64,000 nt of DNA from Dyella_B acidisoli (lineage in GTDB: Bacteria > Pseudomonadota > Gammaproteobacteria > Xanthomonadales > Rhodanobacteraceae): the NCBI RefSeq assembly GCF_049532895.1, contig NZ_CP064031.1, positions 5,146,001-5,210,000 on the forward strand. The letters run 5' to 3'. Below the pieces are notes generated by a model. It saw only the letters and a list, made by a program, of their open reading frames with translations, did not search any database and was not told where the DNA came from. Each line of letters begins with the position of its first letter. Positions within the stretch are counted from its first letter, which is position 1. The translations under genes were made by a program, and so were the position numbers. Below, one piece after another: positions 32,975 to 42,509 of the stretch.

Positions 32975-35401
32975 TTAACGCACCGGCTTCACCCACGTAT
33001 CGAACAACTCGTAAATCCGCCGATACTCGTCATACCACGCATCGGCATGCTCGAATTCATGCCGTTCCAACGGATACAGCGAGATCCAGAAATTCTTTTT
33101 GTGCAGTTCGACGAAGCGCTGATACAGGCGAACGGAGTCGCTGGCCAGCACGTTGTCGTCGATCAGGCCGTGGTTGATCAACAGTGGATCGCGCAGGTTT
33201 TCCGCATACGTCATCGGCGAGCTGATCTTGTAAGCCTCCGGATCGACCTGCGGCGTGTTGAGAATGCCGGAGGTGTACTGCGCGTTATAGGTCACCCAGT
33301 CGGACGGCGGACGCTGTGCTGCACCGGCAGCGAATTCGCCGGGTGCGCGCAGTAGCGCAATTTCGGTCATGAAGCCGCCATAGCTGCCACCGCAGATACC
33401 TACACGCTTGGGATCGACGCCATGGTTCTTCACCAGCCATGCCTTGCCGTCGAGCAGGTCTTCCAGTTCCGGGTGGCCCATCTGGCGATAGATCGCGGTG
33501 CGCCATGCACTGCCGTAGCCTTGGGAGGCGCGGTAATCCATGTCCAACACCACATAGCCTTCCTGCACCAGCATATTGTTGAACAGCTGTTCGTGCTGGT
33601 AGTACGTTGCGCCCTGCTTCACGTCCTGCAGATAGCCGGCGCCATGTACGAACAGCACGGCTGGGCGTGACGCCAACGCATTGGTTTCATCAGCCGGTCC
33701 GTAATACTTCGCATAGATCACACCGGCACCGTGCGTGGACGGCACTTCCACGATCTTCGGCTCGATCCACTGATGCGAGGAGAAGCCGGATTTCATGGTG
33801 TTGGTGAGTTCTCGCGGCGTGCCGCCTTCCGCGTTTTGCACAGCAAGTTGCGGCAACACGTAGGCGGACGAATGCAACACTGCCAGCTGCTTGTCGTCTG
33901 ACGAGAGTGCGAACTGTTCCATGCCGCCGTACTGAGTAACGCGGTTGAGTTCGCCACCGCTCGTCGGCACGCGATAGACGTCGTAGCTGTAAGGCGCGGT
34001 CTTGTTCGCACTCAGGTAGAACCATTTGCCGTCATTGGACAGTTGCGGCTGGCTGACTTCGAACTTGCCGGAAGTCAGCGCCTTGGCAGCGCCGTCCACG
34101 GGTTTTGCGTAAAGCTGCGAATAGCCGCTTTCTTCGCTGAGGTACCACAGCGTGCGGTTGTCCTTGAGCCAGCCGAAATCATTGAAAGCCCAGTTGATCC
34201 ATGCATCGTTGTGCAAGCGGTGTTGCGGCACCAGCGCGTGATGCGCGAAGTCGATGCTGGCGATCCAGCGATCTTTGTTGTCGATGGAAAGGAATGCCAG
34301 CGCTGCGTTGCGGCCGTCGTCGCTCCACACGATGCCGGCACTGTCGCTGTCCATGCTGTACAGGGTGACCGGCCGCACGTCCGGCGCCTTCAGTGCCTTG
34401 GCGTCATCGTCCTTGCCGGCTTTCTGCAGTTCGGCAACGGTTTTGGCGCGAATCGCCTTCAGCGGATCGTCCTTGATGCCGGGCAGGTTGTCGGTCGAGA
34501 GCGGGTAGGACTTGTGCGCGGCAAGATCGAGCAACAGCACCGATTGCGGCGCAGGATCATTGCGGCCGACATACGTGCGCGCCGCTTCGGTTTCGGTGAA
34601 GCCGGAATCGGTGACGTAGTGGATGACGTCGGGCGCCTTGCCGTCGTCGTGATGCGCAGGCTGTGTCACCACCAGCATCCAGTGGCCGTCGGGCGAAAGT
34701 TCGGTGTCGGCTAGCTGCTGCTTGTCGCCGAGATAGAAAGGCTGCGGTGCGCGCGAGGCGTCGGCCACAGCCAGTTCCTGTTCGTTGGCGTGCAGCGCAT
34801 CCTTGTCCGCCTTGTCTTCGCGCAGCGATTTGAACAAATCGAGCTGCTGCTGGCCGAGCGCATCCGGCTTCTTGGCCTGCGGATCGTCGGCGAATTTCAG
34901 CACGGCAGCCGGTGACGTGACGCCGCTAGCGATGTCGTAGACATACCAGGTGTTGCTTTCGCGAAATTGCAGCGCGCGACCATCGGCCGAGAAACGCGGC
35001 GACGATTCCGGCAATGCACTGCGCGTGACTTGCGTGCGCCGACCGCTGCTCAACTCCACCAGGAACACGTCGCCATGGAAGATATACGCTGCATAGCGAT
35101 GGGCACGGTCGTAGATGGCAGGGCCTTCTGCCCGCGCAGTGGCGGCGGCGTCCAGCTTGGTGCTCGTTCCGCTGGCGGGATCGATGCGATACAGATCGCG
35201 CACCGGGCTGCTGTCACGCTTGAGCCGGTAATACAGGCTGCGGCCGTCCACGCTCCAGTACGGATTTTCCACCGCGTGGCCCATCCAGTCCGGGTTGGCC
35301 ATGATGGTTTCCAGATCGAGCTTTTGCGCGCTCGATGGGGCTTCTGCTGCCACAGGCAGTACGGTGAATGCGATGAGGCCGGCGAGCAGCAGTCGGCGCA
35401 T
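32975..35401 (-). CDS. S9-family peptidase, dipeptidyl-peptidase-IV-like, exported
   Basis: 808 residues from the ATG that starts a signal peptide (RRLLLAGLIAFTVLPVAA), with CGGAG upstream. The N-terminal ~550 residues form a beta-propeller (WSVDGRSLYYRLKRD; PRFSADGRALQF; ...). The C-terminal alpha/beta hydrolase has nucleophile S673 in GGSYGGF, the acid in HGLIDDNV (D748/D749) and His781 in ERHEF. It should cut peptides in the periplasm or outside the cell. It is divergent from a second S9 gene across ~150 bases, perhaps sharing a regulatory region. Confidence 0.9.
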   Translation of the reverse strand: MRRLLLAGLIAFTVLPVAAEAPSSAQKLDLETIMANPDWMGHAVENPYWSVDGRSLYYRLKRDSSPVRDLYRIDPASGTSTKLDAAATARAEGPAIYDRAHRYAAYIFHGDVFLVELSSGRRTQVTRSALPESSPRFSADGRALQFRESNTWYVYDIASGVTSPAAVLKFADDPQAKKPDALGQQQLDLFKSLREDKADKDALHANEQELAVADASRAPQPFYLGDKQQLADTELSPDGHWMLVVTQPAHHDDGKAPDVIHYVTDSGFTETEAARTYVGRNDPAPQSVLLLDLAAHKSYPLSTDNLPGIKDDPLKAIRAKTVAELQKAGKDDDAKALKAPDVRPVTLYSMDSDSAGIVWSDDGRNAALAFLSIDNKDRWIASIDFAHHALVPQHRLHNDAWINWAFNDFGWLKDNRTLWYLSEESGYSQLYAKPVDGAAKALTSGKFEVSQPQLSNDGKWFYLSANKTAPYSYDVYRVPTSGGELNRVTQYGGMEQFALSSDDKQLAVLHSSAYVLPQLAVQNAEGGTPRELTNTMKSGFSSHQWIEPKIVEVPSTHGAGVIYAKYYGPADETNALASRPAVLFVHGAGYLQDVKQGATYYQHEQLFNNMLVQEGYVVLDMDYRASQGYGSAWRTAIYRQMGHPELEDLLDGKAWLVKNHGVDPKRVGICGGSYGGFMTEIALLRAPGEFAAGAAQRPPSDWVTYNAQYTSGILNTPQVDPEAYKISSPMTYAENLRDPLLINHGLIDDNVLASDSVRLYQRFVELHKKNFWISLYPLERHEFEHADAWYDEYRRIYELFDTWVKPVR

Positions 35402-35552
35402 GGGAGAGCTCCGGAGGTCGAAAATCGGCCAGCATAGCCAAGCGTCGGCGGGAGACAAGCGCCAAGGGTCCCGTTCCACGGGCCGGGAGCCGGATATAGT
35501 CTGAGCGGTCGGCCTTATCTAACGTCATTTCCAACGTCAAAAGGATTTCGGC

Positions 35553-37673
35553 ATGCCCTCTTTCCTGCGTTGCCTGCCTGCCCTCGCCCTGATTGCAACC
35601 ATGGTTACGTACGCGAACGACATACCGAAACCACCCGCATCACCTACGCGAACAGCCACCAGCAGCTTGCATGGCGTTACGGTGAACGATCCTTATCGCT
35701 GGCTGGAAAACCCGCAGGATCCCGCGGTCCAGGCCTGGATCAAGGCACAGAACGAACACACGGAAGCGGTGCTGGCGGCCATGCCGTACGGCAAGGCAAT
35801 GACGGAGCGCGTGCAGCAACTCGCCATCACGTCCACTACGCGATCCTCACCGCTGCTTGCCGGTGGCACGCTGTTCTACATGCAGGAAACGCCACCGCAG
35901 CCGCAACCGCAGTTGATGGCGCAAGCGTGGCCGAATGGGCAGGCGCGGGTGCTGGTGGACGTCAATGCCGGCGACGGCAATACCGCGATCACCGGTTATT
36001 GGCCTTCGCCCAGCGGACGTTATCTGGCGTACGGCACGGCGGAAGGCGGTAGCGAGTTGACCACTGTGCACGTGCTGGATGTGCAGACCGGCAAAACCTT
36101 GAGTGACGCATTGCCTTATGCGGGCGGCGGTACCACGCCGGAGGGTGTGGCGTGGGATGCGAATGAGCAAGGCTTCGTGTACGTGCGTTTTTCGTTGCCG
36201 CCGGCCGGAGCCGAAGTGCAGCAGTTTGATGCGGCGTTGATGCATCACGTGTTGGGCCAGCCGATCAGTGCCGATGAAGCGGTCTTCGGCAGAGGCTATT
36301 CGAAGGTTGCCGAATACCGCCTGCTTACTTCACCGGGCGCCAAGCAGCTGGCCGTGCTCGCCAACATCGGTGACGGCGGTCCGGCCGAGGTGTATCTGCG
36401 CGAGGGTGAAGATTGGAAGAAGGTGCTGGGTCACGATGCAAACGTGCGCGAAGCGGCTTGGGTCGGTCAGCGTCTATTCGTGACAAGCTTTGCCGACGCG
36501 CCGCGCGGCAAAGTGCTTGCGGTGGATGCGCAAGGCAAGGTCACCACGGTGGTGCCCCAACACGAAGGTGCGTTGCAGGGCGTTGCGCCGATCGCGGATG
36601 GATTTCTCATCACACGCAGTTGGGGGCCGGACTGGTGGATCGAGCAATACGACGCGCAGGGCAAGTGGCTGCGCCGTCTGCCGCTGCCGGGCCACGGCAT
36701 AAGCATCGACGGCATCGCTGCCGAACAGGGCCAGGATCATGCGTTGATCACGTACGACGGCTGGACTTTGCCCTCGCGCTGGGTCGACTACGACGCGAAA
36801 ACCGGCGACCTGCACAGCGTGTTCGAAGTGAAGCCTGCTGCCGACTACAGCAACGTGGAAATGCATCGTATCGACGGCGTGTCGAAGGATGGCACCAAGA
36901 TTCCCGTGACGGTGCTGGCACTGCGTGGCGTCACACCGAACGGTCAGCGCCCCACCATTTTGTACAGCTACGGCGGCTACGATCTTCCGGTCACACCGCA
37001 TTTCATCGGCGCCCGCCTGGCCTGGCTGGAGCGCGGCGGCGTGTTTGCTTTCGCCAACATCCGCGGCGGTAATGAGTACGGACAGGACTGGCACGCGCAG
37101 GGTCAGAAACTGCACAAGCAGAATGTATTCGACGATTTCCATGCTGCTGCGCTGGCCTTGGTCGATACGCATTGGACCGACCGCAAGCACCTGGGCATTC
37201 TCGGCGCCAGCAACGGCGGCCTGCTGATGGGTGCGTCACTGGTGCAGCATCCCGCCGATTACCGCGCTGTGGTAGCGATGGTCGGCATCTACGATGTAAT
37301 TCGCCATGAAACGAACTTCGCCAACGGTCCGTACAACGTCAGCGAAATTGGCACGGTAAGCGATCCTTTGCAGTTCAAGGCGACGCTGTCGTATTCACCG
37401 TTGCAGAACGTGAAGCCACATACCGGTTATCCCGCGGTGTTGATGACGACCGGCGCGAACGACCCGCGCGTGGCGCCGTGGCAATCACGCAAGTTCACTG
37501 CGGCACTGCAGAACGCAAGTTCCTCGGATCGACCGATTCTGTTGCTGACACGCATGAATGCAGGTCATGGCGTTGGCGCGCCGTTTAGTCAGCGGGTTGG
37601 GGATATGGCGATCATGCTGACGTTCTTTGCGCATGAGTTGGGGTTGTCGGCGCAGACGGCGTCGAGCGAGTGA
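35553..37673 (+). CDS. Prolyl oligopeptidase-family peptidase (S9A), exported
   Basis: 706 residues, with a signal-like N-terminus (FLRCLPALALIATMVTYA). It has the S9A N-terminal signature (GVTVNDPYRWLENPQDPAVQAWIKAQN), a seven-bladed propeller, and a hydrolase domain with S553 in GASNGG, D637 in GANDPRV and H672 in NAGHG. Prolyl oligopeptidases cut short peptides after proline. The signal suggests a periplasmic location. It is divergent from the DPP-IV-like gene, a pairing that points to joint peptide use. Confidence 0.92.
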   Translation: MPSFLRCLPALALIATMVTYANDIPKPPASPTRTATSSLHGVTVNDPYRWLENPQDPAVQAWIKAQNEHTEAVLAAMPYGKAMTERVQQLAITSTTRSSPLLAGGTLFYMQETPPQPQPQLMAQAWPNGQARVLVDVNAGDGNTAITGYWPSPSGRYLAYGTAEGGSELTTVHVLDVQTGKTLSDALPYAGGGTTPEGVAWDANEQGFVYVRFSLPPAGAEVQQFDAALMHHVLGQPISADEAVFGRGYSKVAEYRLLTSPGAKQLAVLANIGDGGPAEVYLREGEDWKKVLGHDANVREAAWVGQRLFVTSFADAPRGKVLAVDAQGKVTTVVPQHEGALQGVAPIADGFLITRSWGPDWWIEQYDAQGKWLRRLPLPGHGISIDGIAAEQGQDHALITYDGWTLPSRWVDYDAKTGDLHSVFEVKPAADYSNVEMHRIDGVSKDGTKIPVTVLALRGVTPNGQRPTILYSYGGYDLPVTPHFIGARLAWLERGGVFAFANIRGGNEYGQDWHAQGQKLHKQNVFDDFHAAALALVDTHWTDRKHLGILGASNGGLLMGASLVQHPADYRAVVAMVGIYDVIRHETNFANGPYNVSEIGTVSDPLQFKATLSYSPLQNVKPHTGYPAVLMTTGANDPRVAPWQSRKFTAALQNASSSDRPILLLTRMNAGHGVGAPFSQRVGDMAIMLTFFAHELGLSAQTASSE

Positions 37674-37690
37674 ATCTGCACGAGATTCAA

Positions 37691-37845
37691 TCCCCTCCCC
37701 TGCTTGCAGGGGAGGGTTAGGGTGGGGTGACGCGAGCAAAGCTCGCGTTCGGCTGCGCCGGAACAATGTGAGGCACTGACGGAGCATCATCGCGAGAGTG
37801 CTTCACCCCACCCCAGCCCTCCCCTACTACACGTAGGGGAGGGGG
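37691..37845. repeat. Opposed pair of type B-related repeats
   Basis: TCCCCTCCCCTGCTTGCAGG...GGGTTAGGGTGGGGTGA at 37691-37730, and its reversed partner TCACCCCACCCCAGCCCTCC... at 37803-37845, form a pair around ~70 bases. The sequence differs a little from other type B copies (CCCTCCCCT core). It fills the gap between two convergent genes. Confidence 0.8.
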
Positions 37846-37877
37846 CACATCGTGTGTGGATTACGCCAATCAGAACA

Positions 37878-38831
37878 TCAAGCCCCACGAAACTCCCGCC
37901 GATACATCGACGGCGTCGTATTGAACGCCACGCCAAAATGCTGCCGCATCGACAACGCGGTGCCGAATCCCGCGCGCTCGGCGATGCGTTCGATCGGTTG
38001 ATCGGTGGTTTCCAGCATGCGTTGCGCCAGGCCGAGCCGTTGCGACAGCAGCCATTGGCCGACCGTGGTACCCGTGTGCTGGCGAAAATGCCGCGTAAAG
38101 CTACGTCGACTCATCAGGGCGCGGGTGGCGAGCGAATCGAGCGTGTGGGTGTGGCCGAGATGTTGCGTAGCCCAGTGCAGGGTTTTGGTGAGCGGTGTGT
38201 CGGTCGCACGCGTGAGCACAGGCTGCTCGATGTATTGCGCCTGGCTGCCTTGGCGATGCGGCGGCACGACCAGGATACGCGCGATACGGTTGGCGATTTC
38301 GGCACCGTACTGCCGCCGCACGACGTGCAAGCAACAGTCGATGCCCGCAGCCGTGCCGGCAGACGTAACGACGTTACCCTGATCGACATACAGCACGTCT
38401 GGGTCGAGCCGCACTTTGGGGAAGCGCTGCCGGAAGAGTTCCGTCCAACGCCAGTGCGTGGTGGCGAGCTTGCCGTCGAGCACTCCGGCTTCAGCCAGCA
38501 CATAAGCGCCAAGGCAAAGTCCGACGAGGGTGGCGCTGCGCTTGTGCGCGCGGCGCAACGCGGAAAGCAAGGGCTCGGGTGCGGATTCGTGCGGATTGCG
38601 CCAGGACGGCACCACGATCACATCGGCCTGCGACAGCTCGCGCAGGCCATGACGTGTGGCAATGCCGAAGCCGGCAGTGGTGCGCAATTCGCCCGGTTCT
38701 GCAGCGCAAACGCGAAGCTGGAATAGCGATTCCGGTTCGCCAAGCGTTTCGCCAAAAACAGCGCAGGGCACGGAAAGATGGAACGGGCGAATCTGATCGA
38801 AGGCAACGACGGCGACTTTGACAGGCTGCAT
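37878..38831 (-). CDS. GlxA-type AraC regulator with DJ-1/PfpI domain
   Basis: 317 residues. The N-terminal ~180 form a DJ-1/PfpI glutamine-amidotransferase-like domain (KVAVVAFDQIRPFHLSVPC; ...LVGLCLGAYVLAEAGVLDG). The C-terminal ~100 form an AraC double helix-turn-helix (LDSLATRALMSRRSFTRHFRQHTG; IERIAERAGFGTALSMRQHF). The family senses small metabolites, often amines or betaines. It is divergent from an isochorismatase-family hydrolase 132 bases away, the likely target. GGAG precedes the ATG. Confidence 0.9.
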   Translation of the reverse strand: MQPVKVAVVAFDQIRPFHLSVPCAVFGETLGEPESLFQLRVCAAEPGELRTTAGFGIATRHGLRELSQADVIVVPSWRNPHESAPEPLLSALRRAHKRSATLVGLCLGAYVLAEAGVLDGKLATTHWRWTELFRQRFPKVRLDPDVLYVDQGNVVTSAGTAAGIDCCLHVVRRQYGAEIANRIARILVVPPHRQGSQAQYIEQPVLTRATDTPLTKTLHWATQHLGHTHTLDSLATRALMSRRSFTRHFRQHTGTTVGQWLLSQRLGLAQRMLETTDQPIERIAERAGFGTALSMRQHFGVAFNTTPSMYRREFRGA

Positions 38832-38963
38832 GCGAGGATTCTCCGGCGGCTTGGCCCGATTCTATCGCTAAATGGCAATTGGGCCACTGCCGGGTCGCAT
38901 GGCAGAAGCGGAAGATGCACTCACCGGGAGCACTCACGCTCTCTTTCACAAGGAATCGCCGTC

Positions 38964-39611
38964 ATGAGCCATACCACTCCTCGCCGCGCGCTGGTCGTGA
39001 TCGATGTGCAGAACGAATACGTTACCGGTGGCTTGCAGATTCAGTACCCGCCAGTCGCCACCTCGCTGCGCCATATCGGGCGCGCCATGGATGGTGCACG
39101 CGCAGCCGGCATTCCGGTGATCGTGATCCAGCAAACCTCGCCCGCCGACGCGCCGCTGTTCGCCATGGGCACACCGGGATGGGAGCTGCACGAGACGGTG
39201 GCCAAGCGCCCGCACGATCACTATCAGCGCAAGCTTTTGCCCAGCGCCTTCGCCGGTACCGATGTGGCCGACTGGTTGAGTGAGCACCAGATCGACACGC
39301 TGACCGTGGTCGGCTACATGACGCACAACTGCGACGACACCACCGTCAAGCATGCGTTCGATCGCGGATTGCAGGTGGAATTCCTGCACGACGCTGCGGG
39401 CACCGTGCCCTATGCGAACCGCGCCGGGTTTGCCAGCGCGGAGGAAATCCATCGCGTGTACAGCGTGGTGCAGCAGTCACGCTTCGCGGCGGTGTTGAGC
39501 ACGGACGAATGGCTGGAATGCATTGCCACGGGGCGCGTGCCGGAGCGGGATACGATTCATGCTTCGCATCAGCGTGCGTTGGCGCTGCTGGCGCAAGGTG
39601 CGGCAGCATGA
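38964..39611 (+). CDS. Isochorismatase-family cysteine hydrolase
   Basis: 215 residues from the ATG with AAGGA upstream. The family triad is visible: Asp14 (LVVIDVQNEY), Lys in YQRKLLPSAF, and Cys in YMTHNCDDTTV. Members hydrolyse isochorismate, nicotinamide or other amides. The THNCDD pattern fits the nicotinamidase/isochorismatase-like amidohydrolases often placed beside GlxA-type regulators. Substrate unknown. Confidence 0.9.
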   Translation: MSHTTPRRALVVIDVQNEYVTGGLQIQYPPVATSLRHIGRAMDGARAAGIPVIVIQQTSPADAPLFAMGTPGWELHETVAKRPHDHYQRKLLPSAFAGTDVADWLSEHQIDTLTVVGYMTHNCDDTTVKHAFDRGLQVEFLHDAAGTVPYANRAGFASAEEIHRVYSVVQQSRFAAVLSTDEWLECIATGRVPERDTIHASHQRALALLAQGAAA

Positions 39612-39639
39612 GGCTCAACAACAGCAGCGAAGAACCTGG

Positions 39640-39859
39640 CTCCCTCTCTCCTTCGGGGAGAGGGTTGGGGTGAGGGGTCACGCTCGCCTGATCTCGCCCG
39701 CAACACCTCGACATCGTCATTCCCGCGAAAGCGGGAATCCATTTTTAGCTTTCACATCGGAGCAACATGGATTCCCGCTTTCGCGGGAATGACGACCATG
39801 AGGGTGAGCAGGTTTCCTTGCAAGATTGCCCCCTCACCCCTCTCCCAACAGAGAGAGGG
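39640..39859. repeat. Composite: type A element (copy 3) nested inside an opposed type B pair
   Basis: Type B at 39640-39678 (hairpin then GGTTGGGGTGAGGGG) and reversed type B at 39829-39859 enclose a type A element at 39715-39794 (GTCATTCCCGCGAAAGCGGG arms). The loop of this type A copy (CACATCGGAGCAAC) is the reverse complement of the loop motif in copies 1 and 2, so the element sits in the other orientation. Together they fill the ~300-base gap before the esterase gene. Confidence 0.85.
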
Positions 39860-39913
39860 AACAGAGTGTCGTGCTGCTACGATGCCATTTCGAATCACTC
39901 CCCTCATGCTGCT

Positions 39914-40579
39914 ATGTCCTTGCTCCCCACCGTCGAATCCGAAACCGCCGCCAACCCCGTCTATAGCATCATCTGGCTGCACGGCCTGGGCGCTGATGGC
40001 CATGATTTCGCGCCGATCGTGCCGGAGCTGGTTGTGCCCGAGTGGCCGGCTATCCGCTTTGTGTTTCCGCATGCGCCGGTGCGCCCCGTGACCATTAACA
40101 ACGGCATGGCGATGCGCGCGTGGTACGACATCTATGGTTTCGATCTGCTCTCACAGCAGGACGAGGCGGGCACCCGTGAATCCATTACGCAAGTGGAAAC
40201 GTTGATCGCCCGCGAACAGGAACGCGGCGTGCCGAGCGAGCGCATTCTGCTGGCGGGGTTTTCACAGGGCGGCGCGATTGCATTGGCGACGGGCTTGCGG
40301 CACGCGCAGAGGCTGGCGGGCATCGTCGCGTTGTCCACGTACCTGCCGATCGCCCATACGCTCGCCAACGAGCGCAGTGCGGCGAATGCGGGTGTACCGA
40401 TTTTCTGGGGGCATGGCACTTACGATCCGGTGGTGGCGCTGCAGCGTGGTGTGGAATCGCGCACCACGCTGGAAGCACTCGGCTACAGGGTGGATTGGCA
40501 TACCTACCCGATGCCGCACTCGGTTTGCCCGGATGAAATTGCAGATCTGCGCCGCTGGATCGGCGAGCATCTGCGCTGA
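39914..40579 (+). CDS. Carboxylesterase / phospholipase-like alpha/beta hydrolase
   Basis: 221 residues from an ATG (MSLLPTVESETAANP) chosen because the upstream frame runs through repeat sequence. The fold shows IIWLHGLGADGHDFAPIV at the oxyanion region, the nucleophile elbow GFSQGG, Asp in GHGTYDPVV and His in MPHSV. This is the YpfH/EstB-type short-acyl esterase family, soluble in the cytoplasm. No obvious ribosome site is visible. Confidence 0.85.
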   Translation: MSLLPTVESETAANPVYSIIWLHGLGADGHDFAPIVPELVVPEWPAIRFVFPHAPVRPVTINNGMAMRAWYDIYGFDLLSQQDEAGTRESITQVETLIAREQERGVPSERILLAGFSQGGAIALATGLRHAQRLAGIVALSTYLPIAHTLANERSAANAGVPIFWGHGTYDPVVALQRGVESRTTLEALGYRVDWHTYPMPHSVCPDEIADLRRWIGEHLR

Positions 40580-40611
40580 AAAACGGCCAGATCTGCAGGC
40601 ATACTGCACGC

Positions 40612-41682
40612 ATGCCAGGGGCCACTACCAAACCATCCACCCAGCCGCACAGTCCGCTGCCGGATTTCTGTAGCTTGCCGGTCATTTCCGCGCTGCTGAT
40701 CGTTGGCGCACTGTGCGTCACCCTGGCCTGGCTCGCGCCACAAAGTACGCGTGGCTGGCGCGGTTACAGCGTCGGCATGTTGTTCGTGGAATGGGTGGCG
40801 ATGGTGATTGGCGTGGCGCTGTGCAAGTTGCGCCCGTGGTTGCTGCGCCTGCCGGGCCTTTTGCCGTATGCAGGCGTATGGCTGGTGATGGTGCTGATCG
40901 TGGTGATCGGCAGCGTGCTGGCGCAGTGGATGGACGGCACGCTGGAGATGCGGCTGATTCCGGCTGACTCCTCCACGTTCGTGCGCAATAACGCGATGAT
41001 TGCTGCCCTGCTTGGCGCGGCGATGCTGCGTTATTTCTACGTGCTGGCCGAATGGCAGGCGCGCTTGGCGGCGGTGGCGCATGCGAAGGTGGAAGCGTTG
41101 CAGGCACGCATTCGACCGCACTTTTTGTTCAACAGCATGAACACGGTGGCGGCCCTGGTGCGGGTCGATCCCGAAGCGGCCGAACGCACGGTGGAGGATC
41201 TTTCCGAGTTGTTCCGTGCTGCACTGGGACAGGACGATACGCACAGCGGCACACTGGGCGAGGAACTGCAATTGGTCGATCGCTATCTGGCCATCGAGCA
41301 GTTGCGGCTGGGTGAGCGCCTGCGCGTGCAACGCGATCTGGACGATCTGCCGATCGATGCGTCGATGCCGGTGCTGCTGCTGCAGCCGCTGGTGGAAAAC
41401 GCGGTACGTCACGGCGTTCAGCCGTTGCGTGAAGGCGGCGAGATCGTTCTGCGCGGTGCGCGGGAGGGATCGATGATGCGGATCGAGATCAGCAATCCGC
41501 TCGCCGACCGGCCAGCCATCGGCGGTAGTGGGCATGGCCTCAACAATGTGCGTCAGCGCGTGACTTATCATTTTGGGCCACGGGCAAGCGTGGAAGCAGG
41601 CCCGCAGGAGAATTGCTTTGTGGTGAAGCTGCATCTGCCGATCGTAGGGGTTCCCTCAAATCATGCGCGTACTGATCGTTGA
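40612..41682 (+). CDS. algZ: AlgZ/FimS-type (LytS family) sensor histidine kinase
   Basis: 356 residues. Four hydrophobic segments fill the first ~145. The His_kinase region has the acceptor H170 in ARIRPHFLFNSMNTV, and the HATPase_c domain has LLLQPLVENAVRHGV and GGSGHGLNNVRQR. It overlaps the LytTR regulator by 20 bases, and hemC follows, reproducing the algZ-algR-hemC order of Pseudomonas (known). It likely controls surface traits such as type IV pili; alginate is not implied. Confidence 0.85.
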   Translation: MPGATTKPSTQPHSPLPDFCSLPVISALLIVGALCVTLAWLAPQSTRGWRGYSVGMLFVEWVAMVIGVALCKLRPWLLRLPGLLPYAGVWLVMVLIVVIGSVLAQWMDGTLEMRLIPADSSTFVRNNAMIAALLGAAMLRYFYVLAEWQARLAAVAHAKVEALQARIRPHFLFNSMNTVAALVRVDPEAAERTVEDLSELFRAALGQDDTHSGTLGEELQLVDRYLAIEQLRLGERLRVQRDLDDLPIDASMPVLLLQPLVENAVRHGVQPLREGGEIVLRGAREGSMMRIEISNPLADRPAIGGSGHGLNNVRQRVTYHFGPRASVEAGPQENCFVVKLHLPIVGVPSNHARTDR

Positions 41683-42364
41683 CGACGAACCGCTGGCGCG
41701 GGCACGACTCGATGCCTTGCTGAGGGAATGCGCGGACGTGGATGTGGTCGGCAGCGTGGGCGACGGCGAAGCCGCACTGGCAGCGCTTTCGGAAACACAG
41801 CCTGATCTGCTGCTGCTCGACATCAACATGCCGGGCATGGATGGCAAGGCCCTGGCCGCCCGTTTGGCCAATCGCACGCGCCCGCAGGTGGTGTTCTGTA
41901 CGGCGTACGAAGCGCACGCCGTGCACGCGTTCGACCTGGGTGCGGCCGATTACTTGCTGAAACCCGTACGCGTGGAACGCTTGCGCGATGCACTCAAACG
42001 CGTCCGCCAACGGCTGGATGCGCAGCCGCGCGAACCCACCGGCTGGCTGCATGCACGCGTGCGTGGCGAGCCGGTCCGCATCGCGCTGGATGAAGTGATC
42101 TGCCTGCTGGCAGAAGAGAAATACGTGGTGGCGCATCGCGCGGGCGATCAGCTGCTGCTCGACGAATCGCTGCGACAGCTCGAGGAAACCTATCCCGATC
42201 TGATCCGCCTGCACCGCAACTGCCTGGTACCGGCGCGCCGCCTGATCGGCCTGAAAACGCTCACTGATGGCCGCGTGCTGGCGCGTCTGGCCGGTACCGA
42301 TTTCAGCCCGGAAGTGAGCCGCCGCAATCTGCCCGCTTTGCGCAAATTGCTGCGTATGGGTTGA
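41663..42364 (+). CDS. algR: AlgR-like LytTR response regulator
   Basis: 233 residues: receiver domain (IVDDEPLARARL; D53 in LLLDINMPGMDG; Lys in YLLKPV) and a C-terminal LytTR DNA-binding domain (EVICLLAEEKYVVAHRAG ... LIRLHRNCLVPARRL). It is co-transcribed with the AlgZ-like kinase, overlapping by 20 bases. A type C repeat separates it from hemC. Confidence 0.9.
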   Translation: MRVLIVDDEPLARARLDALLRECADVDVVGSVGDGEAALAALSETQPDLLLLDINMPGMDGKALAARLANRTRPQVVFCTAYEAHAVHAFDLGAADYLLKPVRVERLRDALKRVRQRLDAQPREPTGWLHARVRGEPVRIALDEVICLLAEEKYVVAHRAGDQLLLDESLRQLEETYPDLIRLHRNCLVPARRLIGLKTLTDGRVLARLAGTDFSPEVSRRNLPALRKLLRMG

Positions 42365-42379
42365 AGTGGCTGGGAGTGA

Positions 42380-42444
42380 GTAGGCTGGGATGATAATCCC
42401 AGCTTTGTTGCGGCTACTGATGCTGGGATTTCATTCCAGCCTAC
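42380..42444. repeat. Type C inverted repeat, complete element
   Basis: GTAGGCTGGGATGATAATCC and GCTGGGATTTCATTCCAGCC...TAC face each other across ~18 bases. It lies between algR and hemC and may end or weaken transcription into hemC. Confidence 0.8.
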
Positions 42445-42509
42445 GCGATTGCTGCGCGTGAGTTGACGAGTGCGCGACAATGATAGCCGCCATCGTTTCC
42501 GGAGCCGTC

